NCBI GenBank assembly: GCA_003194525.1
Contig: NBIV01000092.1
Span: forward strand, 185,779-249,778
Direction: 5' to 3'
Origin: Gracilariopsis chorda
Taxonomy: Eukaryota; Rhodophyta; Florideophyceae; Gracilariales; Gracilariaceae
Length of the DNA: 64,000 bases
The translations under genes were made by a program, and so were the position numbers. Shown here one piece after another: positions 56,640-64,000 of the stretch (position 1 is the stretch's first letter; every line of letters begins with the position of its first letter). The notes under the pieces were generated by a model. That model had not been told where the DNA came from. It worked only from the letters and a program-made list of their open reading frames with translations, and searched no databases.

Positions 56640-59600
56640 TTACCCAACTTGGGCATTAACCAGCGTGGCTGGGGCTGCAGTTCCCGTTTGACGGTGGTAT
56701 CGCAGGACTTGCGACCGTGGGAGGTGTTCAATTGGCTCCCACGTATCCCCACTGGGGTCGTACCCGTACCAGCGGACGCAGTATTGTAGAATACCATCCT
56801 GGTCCCAGGTGTGTCCGAAAAGTCGGTCTACTACGAACTCTCGTTCGTAGACCTGCCGGCCGTGCCGGGTGGTGGTTGTACTTCCTTGCGGGGGCTGCCC
56901 GCTGTGCGGTATAATGTCCCTTAGCAGGGTGTTCGGCGATAACTCCGGCGTTGCCGTGCGCTGTGATAGCGGCCGCTGCTCATGCGGGAAGATATCCCTC
57001 AAGAGGGTGTGTGGTGCCACGGTTTTCACCGGCAAGTCATTCCCCATTGGGGTAGGTTCATTTCCGCTTTCGCGGTATTGCGGGCGAACCGCCAGTCGGC
57101 GGGGGACTTGGGCTCCGCCTTCGCGGTTGAGCTCACGAACCGCGAGTTAGCCTGAAGATGACCGCTCCTGCGGGATCGGCATTTCCACAATCCCCTGGGG
57201 GGTCCCGTGCGACACGGTGATTGGGTGGGAAACCGCCTTCCTGCCAGGCGCACGAGCGCTCTGCACCATACGTTCCGGCGATGCCGTGGTGTCCCCGGCT
57301 ACTGACGGGTTGCCTGGGGCTAACTCCGGTACACCGGTATTTTGGTCAAAATTCCCCTTTGGGGGGTACCGGGCAGGTGCCGATGACACCCTTTTCAGGG
57401 GAATTGCCGCTAAGCGCGGTGCACCATCTCCATGAGGAGAAGCAGCGTCCGGTACGACCGGTTTCGAGCGTGCGATGGCGCGCGTTTTTCCCGAGTTCCT
57501 CGGTTCTTCGCCGCAGCGATGCGGGGGTTGGCGCAAATTATTCCCCGTAGCGGGGGCTTCGATTCCGTCAACTATGGGAGGCGTTTCCGGTGCTTGCGAG
57601 CAAGGGCTTAAAGCTTCAACTGCGGCTTGGCTGCCTTTTTCCCCAAGAGGGGTATGGGTATTTCCCTGTGAGGCCGGCGTATCTGGGCGCCCCTTCTCCG
57701 CAAGGCGCGGGTCTGATCGACCTGATTGAACCGCTTCCGCGGGGACTTCCGCCAACGGCGGCTTCGAGGCATCGGGCGATTGCCTTTCCGCTGCTGCGGT
57801 ATTGGAGTGAGGCTTCTCGTTTTCCCGTGACAAACGGTGTATTTGCCGCTTTTGCGGGGCCTGCGCGTCTGGTTCCTGTTGCACAGCACTGCCCGGGAAC
57901 GGGGGATTAGTGTCGCGTGACATACTCCGTGCTCCACGGTCAGTGTTCCGTATGTTACGGTGTGTCTCCCCTTGCGACGGTGATATCGTTCCTCGAAAAC
58001 GAGTGTTCTCCTCCCCCTCCTTAGACGGAGCGGCGGGATAAGGGATAACATTCCCCGCCTGGCGGGTATAGATGCGCGCCAGTGGGGCAGACGTGGTAGG
58101 GGCGGGCGCTGAGGGGCCCGAATTACCCGGCTGAGCCGGTGAGTCCGACAGAGTCGGTAGGTCTGAGAGTCCCCGGCTGGGGTGTGGTAGTACCGTAGGT
58201 CTAGTACTCCCGGATTGTTCCGGTGTAGTGGAGTCCGTAGAAACGGGGTTGCCTGGATCCAGGACTACCTCTGACGAGGGAGGAGGGGCAAGGACAACAC
58301 GATCACGGGAAATCCGTTCGTGCGTGTCCCCCATCTCTACCACGACAGTGTCGGTGTTAACAGAGATCACCTTGAAGGGTCCATCCGCCACAGGCGAGAG
58401 TTTGTGACGCTTCTCCCGTTCCGGGTTGTAGTACTCCTTCCTGATGAAGACGTAGTTATTTTCCCGAATCGGGGGGGTCTTTTCTCGCAAGCGAGCGTCA
58501 AAATCCCGCTTGTAAGCGGCTTGGGCCCGTGCCATAGACTTCCGCGCAGCGGGGAGCAGCTTGGAAAGCCATTGCTTCCATTGCTGCCGGTAGACACCCA
58601 CAGATGGGAAATTGTTCAAGGTAGCATGGGGTTCCAGCGCCACAGGCGGGGGTGTTCTAGATAGAACCAACTCGAATGGCGAAACTCCGGTAGTCCGGTG
58701 TACCTGCGTATTGTACGCGTAGGTTACCGCATCAGCGTAGAGATCCCAATTCGTTGGGTGGTCAGCGACGTAGGAACGTAACCCCGAGAGTAACGTCCGG
58801 TTAAACCGTTCAACTTGCCCATTACACTGGGGGTGGTAGGTAGTCGTGAACAAGTTCTTGAAATCCAGGATGCGACAAACATCCTGGAAGAACTTGCTCA
58901 CGAACTGCTTCCCGTGGTCAGAGAGCACCTCTACAGGGGGACCGTAGACAAAAATCCAGTGTGTCACTAGAGCCTGGGCCACCGTGAGAGCGGTTATCCT
59001 CCGAAGAGGGACAGTCCGTACCAGCTTAGAAAAGCGGTCGGTAATGACAAGTAGAAACTTGTTTCCACGTTTCGCGGTGAGTAATGGTCCGAGAATATCG
59101 ATCGCGATAAACTCGAGCGGCGCCCTTGCGGGGAATAGTTTCATCTTCTTCGCATTTTTGCGGAGTTTGACGCGATTCTTCGCGCATTCGCTACAAAACC
59201 GCACAGTTGCGTAGCAATCCACCGCCATTGCGGGCCAATAGAAATCCCTTCGCAGGGTTAGGTAGAGTTTCCTCCCACCTGGGTGACCTCCAATGGGGGC
59301 GTAGTGTGATAGATGTAACACCCGCGATTGCAGGGAATGTGGTACCACAATCTGTGGGCGGGCTTCGACCTTTCTTACGAGGTAGCCTTTGTCGTTTACC
59401 CCGAAAGGGAGATCTTCACCACCGTTGGTACGGGCACCAATTCTCGTACAGAATGGGTCGCCGAATTGTTCTCGGATCATTTCTTCCGGTGATACCGGTA
59501 CAAAGTTTCCCGGTAACGGGTTCTCAGATTTATCTCGCGATGCGAGTAGTTCGTCAAAATCAGCATCCTCGTCCCAGGTTGCTGGCCTAGCCTCGACGGC

Positions 59601-59747
59601 ATGTTCTGGATCATCCGGGTCTATAGCCATGAAGCATGGGACTTCATCATCCTCCGTTGGGAGTGCTTCCCCACTTGTGGGTAACCGCGATAAAGCGTCG
59701 GCCTGGGTGTTCTGCGCACCCTTTTTTATAAATGACTTGAAAGTCAT
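56640..59747 (-). pseudogene. pol: E2 pol: integrase, linker and chromodomain
   Basis: One frame from 59,747 to 56,640 with a single TAA at 57,149-57,147, inside the linker. Domains in order: end of RNase H (QADALSRLP), integrase zinc region (HLSHYAPIGGH...CSEC), core with Asp in AIDILGPL, Asp in LSDHGKQF and Glu in QVERFNR, C-terminal barrel (ADGPFKVISV), a Pro/Ala/Ser/Arg-rich linker of about 350 residues, and a chromodomain at 56,690-56,860 (VYEREFVVDR...VRWYGYDPSGDTWEP). All three integrase catalytic residues are intact, unlike E1. Confidence 0.9.
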
Positions 59748-60285
59748 ATTCCGCGAGGCGGATTCTCCAGCGCATGAGGCGTCCCGACGGGTCGGAGATA
59801 TTCATCAACCACCTCAATAAGGAATGATCCGTGTACACGGTGAAGTGAATTCCCATAAGGTAGGGGCGCAGAGTGGTCATCGCCCATACGACGGCGAGGC
59901 ACTCTTTCTCCGATGCGGAGTAGTTCCGCTCATGAACATTGAGCGAACGTGACCAATAACCAATTGGATGTCGTTCCCCCTCGGGGGTGGTTTGAAAAAG
60001 AGCACACCCGACTTGGTAGTCGCTCGAGTCCGTATCTACGGAGTATGGCAACCCAAGTTTTGGGAGATGTAGGATTGGTGCTGATGTGACAGCCTCCTTT
60101 AAGGAGTTAAAAGCTTCTGATTGCTTGGGCGTAAATGTTCCCAGTTTTGGGGGGTTCCCCTTTCGCAACAACGCGTTCAGGGGCGCTGCAGTATCCGAAA
60201 AGTTCGGGATAAAACCGTCGATAGACGTTGACCAGCCCCAGAAAGGAGCGCAGTTCCGTTTGAGTACGGGGTTCTTTCGCCTCAA
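59647..60285 (-). pseudogene. pol: E2 RNase H
   Basis: Frame with FIPNFSDTAAPLN, VDTDSSDYQVG (Asp), SEKECLAVVWAM (Glu) and YTDHSLLRWL (Asp). Frameshifted at both ends relative to RT (near 60,235) and to integrase (near 59,725, where a one-base change converts GAQNTQADAL to another frame). Confidence 0.85.
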
Positions 60286-61277
60286 CGAGGGATTTGACTC
60301 GAGCTTTCTCGATCGCTAACCGTCCAGGACGGATAATGTGACCCAGATACTTCACAGTATCTGTGAAAAAACTCGCATTTCCTCAACTTGAGGGTAATTC
60401 CCGCATCGCGGAGTACGGTCAGCACGTCTCGGACGTGAGTGAGATGGTCCTCCAACGAGTTGGAGAAGATGATAATATCATCAAGGTAGACCAGACAACT
60501 CCGCCACTTAAAGCGGTTGAGTAGAATATCTACTGCACGCTGAAAGGTGGCGGGGGCGTTGGTTAACCCAAATGGCATCCGCTTGAAGCGGTACGTTCCT
60601 GCATGGCAGGTGAATGCGGTTTTGTCGCGATCCTCCTGTCTGACAGGTACTTGCCAATATCCCCAATTGGCATCAAGGGCCGTGAACACGGTGGCGTCTC
60701 CAAGGGAGTCAATACACTCGTCCATACGAGGGATGGGGTACGTGTCCCTAACAGTCACGGCATTGAGCCGGCGGTAGTCGACACAGAACCTCCAGGTTCC
60801 GTCGGCCTTTAAAGCCAGTACAACTGGGGATGCCCAGGGCGATTGAGCGGGCTCAATCACACCTGCGCGGAGCATCTTGTCCACTTGGGACTGCTCCTCT
60901 TCCCGAGCTTTCGGACCTGCCTTGTAAGGGGGTTGTGCAACCGGTCGCGCACCGGGGATTAAATCGATCCGGTGTTCCGTTGCATCAATCTCGCCAAGCG
61001 AGCCATCCCACATTGTGGTGAATTCCCGTAACATAGTACGGAGTTTGTCCCGGTGCGACTCTGGCACGTGGCTGAAGTCCAGCGCTTCAAGTGCTTTTTC
61101 CGGATCAATCCGGTCGTTGCTCGATAGGAGCATTGTCCTGTGGAACAGGTGTGGTTCGCAATTCCGAGTTACTCGGTATGTTCGACGCTGAAGTAGCGGT
61201 TTCCTCCCCCTCCTTAGACTTGACGTCTTCGGACGGCGGGGCGAACTCCTCAGAAGAGGTGGTAACTCCGAGTACAT
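60282..61277 (-). pseudogene. pol: E2 reverse transcriptase
   Basis: Complete fingers and palm: LKADGTWRFCVDYRRLN, TALDANWGYWQVP, FGLTNAPATFQ and catalytic LVYLDDIIIF. Near 60,370 an extra T in a T run (six instead of five in E1) shifts the frame after KCEFF. Such homopolymer changes could also be consensus errors in the assembly. Confidence 0.9.
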
Positions 61278-61333
61278 CGGCGGCTGTCATCTTTGTTGGC
61301 AGCATTCCCATAGGATGGGGGTTACACTCCCAA

Positions 61334-62173
61334 TTACTCGGTGTTTGACCAGATACTGGGGGTGTTTGCCAAGGTTGGCAACCAATATCCGGAAAGGAAC
61401 ACCGGGGAAATGGAGACAATTTCATTAGCCAGCGCCAGCTGGGATTTCTCGTACAACGAGGCGAGGGGTTGTATAACCCGAAGAACGTGTTGACGCGAAT
61501 TTACCTTCACCCAGACTTGGGACTCAGCCGATATAGAAACCGAGGCAGCGAAACGGAGCTTGGTTGACTCGCGGGACGCGGGCGGTGGTTCCTGCGCAGC
61601 AGGGAGCGGAACTTGTTTCCGAGAGGACCGCTTTAGCGGGCGGCGAACAATCGGAACCGACGATCCGTCGTCAAGTTCTACACGCCTGAGGGGGGGCCTG
61701 ATTGCGTCGACAAATCTGTCGCAGTAATCACATCCCAGTATGACTGGTGCTGCCAATGAACGGCAAACGATGAAGTCCAACTTCATCACAGAGGTACCAA
61801 GTCTCACGACGAGGTCCACTGTGCCCACCGTTTGTAACGGATTGTTGTTCGCATCCGAAATGTCGGGGACCGCGTCAGAGCGGATACGCGACCGCACAAG
61901 CGGGGGTAACAATGATTCCACAACAAAGTTGGGGCCTGCACCTGTATCCAGGACGGTGAGAAACCTCACCATAAACTGGGGATCAAGGCCAAGGTCGGCA
62001 TAGACCTTATAATTGCGTTTGGCCAAGACCAAGACTCTACCGGGAATCCGGGGATTTTTACTCCGTATCCAGGGGCGACGCAACACACCGAGGTGCGCAG
62101 AGTCCACGTCAGCGGTGTCTTTCCTCGAGAGGACTTTCACCGGGGAGCGAGGCGAGGAAGCCTCGGGCGCCAA
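61334..62173 (-). CDS. pol: E2 aspartic protease region
   Basis: A 279-codon frame with the retropepsin active site FLTVLDTGAGPNFV (about residues 71-84) and the later hydrophobic-Gly turn PVILGCDYCDRFV. The Arg/Ser/Pro-rich stretch before it is the gag-pol linker. It is in the -1 frame relative to gag. It ends at a frameshift before RT (about 61,330-61,430). The protease itself looks unbroken. Confidence 0.8.
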   Translation of the reverse strand: MAPEASSPRSPVKVLSRKDTADVDSAHLGVLRRPWIRSKNPRIPGRVLVLAKRNYKVYADLGLDPQFMVRFLTVLDTGAGPNFVVESLLPPLVRSRIRSDAVPDISDANNNPLQTVGTVDLVVRLGTSVMKLDFIVCRSLAAPVILGCDYCDRFVDAIRPPLRRVELDDGSSVPIVRRPLKRSSRKQVPLPAAQEPPPASRESTKLRFAASVSISAESQVWVKVNSRQHVLRVIQPLASLYEKSQLALANEIVSISPVFLSGYWLPTLANTPSIWSNTE

Positions 62174-62221
62174 CTGCCTCGTTCTTGAGGGACGCCTCTC
62201 CCAAAGGGAGGACTCCCTCAG

Positions 62222-64000
62222 TTAGTTTTCCACCTTCGGCGGTGGGTTGGTTTCCTCGACAACGAGTGCTTTCATCCCGTTGACGGGGGTTTCTATCCGC
62301 ATAAGCGGGGGTTGCAACGGATGGTTGCGTAATTCTCCCGAATCGGGGTGTATGAAGCTTGCCGCGCACGCGGGGTCTGTGGTAGGGCGTGGGAAAAGTC
62401 CGCTTTTAGCACGGAGGTAGGAAGCCGTCGGGACGGAAAGTTTTCTCCTCTGGAGTGAGGGCCTCATAATTTGCCACCACCTTGGCCATATCCTTCAGTG
62501 AACAAATACACTGAGGAGAGGTATGGCCATGGGCATAGCACAGGTGGCAAATGAGAGCCAGCACCGCGACACGCGGATTATTATTCCGGGTATCGGAGAG
62601 AAGCGAACCGCAGGGCGGGTGTCAGTCCATCCAGGCCGTTGATAACGGGATTGACCGTTTGAAAACGGGAGTCGTTGGGGTTGAACCCGACTGTTACCAC
62701 TGTATAGAACGGGATCTTCTGTTCCCGTATCATGGGTCATCTCCGTCGTTGACGGTAACTCACTGGTGGTATCGACCACACCATCCCCCTGCGCTAAATG
62801 CACGGTATCAAATCCCTGTCCAGGGTTCCCATCCGCAGTGAGCGGAGAGAGGAAGCTTCGCTTTCCAGCAACAACGCCTCGGCGGATTTAGACCGATTGT
62901 TCGGAGTTCTTGCACGAAGTGCATCCCCTTCCGCTCGAGCGTGTTGGACCAGCTCGAGGTAGGTGATCCTCCGCCTATCCTCCCGATAACGGGTAACTAA
63001 ACTCCGGATTGCTGGGTCAAGACCATCGATGAACATGGGTACTGCGCTCCCCCAGCGGGGTATACGTTACCACATCTGTGGAAAGCCTTGTTAAGGCGCA
63101 CCGAGTAATCGGTCTCGGGTCTCTCCAGCACGCTGGCGTGTATCTCGCAAAGCGAGGATAGCCTGCTGAATAGCGGTGTTTGTGGCATAGGAGCGCAGTA
63201 GATACTGCACAGCCTCTGGCCAGCAAGTAACTTCTCCCTCGGAGGCACGAGAAGATCCTCTGACAGAGTTGTATTGGTCCTCCGCCATTCCCCGTAAGAA
63301 ATAAGGTAAAGCCAAATAGGCTTGTCTCTCATTCATACCGAGGATATCAGCCTCCGCTACAAAGCGGGATAGGAAATCCAGTACTAGGACTGGGTCCTCT
63401 CCAGTAAAATACTGGTTGCGGAGCGAGAGCTGCATTCGCTTAATGCATTCTCGCACCTTTCCCGTACCACGGGGCGTACGTCCAAGTGACGAATCTTCAA
63501 GCCGGTAGTACCGGTATGATTAAAAGCTTCCGGTAATCTGGGTTTGTCGGTTTCAATTCCCGGAGACCGGGGTGTCTTCTCCTATTCTGGCGGGTTCGGA
63601 CCACACCTTCAGTGGCCGATGACCGCTTCGAGCGGGAGGAGTAGCCTCGCTTCTCGTCCTCCGAGTCGGAGTCCGAGGAGCTCGAGCTAACCGAATGGGT
63701 TTCGGATGAGTCCGACGATGTCGAAGAATCGGAGTCCGAATATTTTCGGTTGGTGTTTCCGTCGGATGACGGCGTTTCTTCTTCCCAGCAAGCTGGTCGT
63801 TGTGCGATGCCTCGTTTACCGGATCATCCGGGGATGGTTTGTCCATGAGGACGAACTGCTCCAGCGTCTCCAGGCGGGCACCAATCCGATCAAAATCGGG
63901 CTTCAACTCCTTCGATGAAGGTGGCGGGTTGTCCCAAACTCTCCAACACGGAGTTGACGTCAGACCGTAAAATACGGAGTTCCTCGGCGACCTCCTTTAC
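62222..64000 (-). pseudogene. gag: E2 gag, frameshifted and cut by window edge
   Basis: Nearly identical to E0 gag from about residue 133 onward, but split by several indels into frames at 63,906-63,553, 63,456-63,091, 63,332-62,997, 63,036-62,794, 62,803-62,495 and 62,467-62,222. Most indels are one base in G/C, A or T runs. The zinc-knuckle region (about 62,520-62,560) is still present in nucleotide sequence. Confidence 0.85.

Larger units (their letters stand above)
53782..64000 (-). mobile_element. E2: Ty3/gypsy chromodomain element with antisense gene (5' end beyond window)
   Basis: Minus-strand copy almost identical to E0 and E1: from the right edge, gag, protease, RT, RNase H, integrase, linker, chromodomain, antisense gene, purine tract and 3' LTR (54,606 to 53,782). 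Gag and pol have several frameshifts, whereas the antisense gene is intact. The left flank (53,777-53,781) is AGAGG; the partner lies outside the window. Confidence 0.9.

Noticed and set aside
1-64000. CRISPR arrays, bacterial operons, riboswitches, ribosome binding sites
   Set aside because: The sequence is eukaryotic repeat DNA; no array of spaced direct repeats or bacterial gene organisation is seen.

Overview
The window is eukaryotic and consists almost entirely of transposable elements. I recognise no host housekeeping gene. It holds pieces of at least six Ty3/gypsy-type LTR retrotransposons (called E0 to E6 here, with E3 and E4 being diverged sisters of E0/E1/E2), a piggyBac-type transposase, a hAT-type transposase, a Helitron RepHel gene and a degraded region with a Ulp1/C48-like protease signature. 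Polyadenylation signals, chromodomain Ty3/gypsy elements, Helitron and piggyBac all point to a transposon-rich eukaryotic genome (alga, fungus or oomycete would fit). I cannot name the species. The young elements are visibly more GC-rich than the AT-richer sequence between them.

Layout. 1-3282: E0 (minus strand), with 5' LTR, tRNA-type primer site, an intact 724-residue gag and the start of protease. Its LTR abuts, at 3282/3283, the interior of the oppositely oriented E1. 3283-9794: 3' part of E1 (plus strand), with RT end, RNase H, integrase, a long Pro-rich linker, a chromodomain, an antisense gene and the 3' LTR. 9795-11318: 5'-truncated piggyBac transposase. 12.8-17.13 kb: E3 (minus), an internally deleted diverged relative. 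17.13-19.2 kb: antisense gene and LTR of E4 (plus). 19,990-28,991: E5 (plus), an old chromodomain element complete with two 524-bp LTRs. 29-33.7 kb: unrecognised degraded genes including a Ulp-like domain. 35.66-36.86 kb: tandem repeat with a unit of about 515 bp. 38.8-42.5 kb: E6 (plus), a third gypsy lineage. 45.4-51.5 kb: Helitron. 51.4-53.75 kb: hAT transposase (minus). 53,782-64,000: E2 (minus), nearly identical to E0/E1.

The most interesting system is the E0/E1/E2 family. Besides gag and pol it carries, between the chromodomain and the 3' LTR, a roughly 595-codon gene on the strand opposite to gag-pol. It is fully open in E2, interrupted only by three Trp-to-stop changes in E1, and preserved at roughly one third amino-acid identity in the diverged element E4. 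It starts 55-85 nt from the LTR edge, so an antisense LTR promoter probably drives it, and it has its own AATAAA 87 nt after the stop in both E1 and E2. I do not recognise the protein. The same family is also filled with very short perfect inverted repeats (5-7 bp stems, 2-4 nt loops) in gag, pol, antisense gene and LTRs alike, at several times the chance density. No annotated feature explains this.

How the pieces fit: gag, protease, RT/RNase H and integrase make the retrotransposition machinery, and the chromodomain probably directs integration to marked chromatin. That would suit the two places where one family member has landed inside another in inverted orientation. Most copies are dead through frameshifts and stops. 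Many of the stops are C-to-T/G-to-A transitions, consistent with cytosine deamination or methylation-based silencing.
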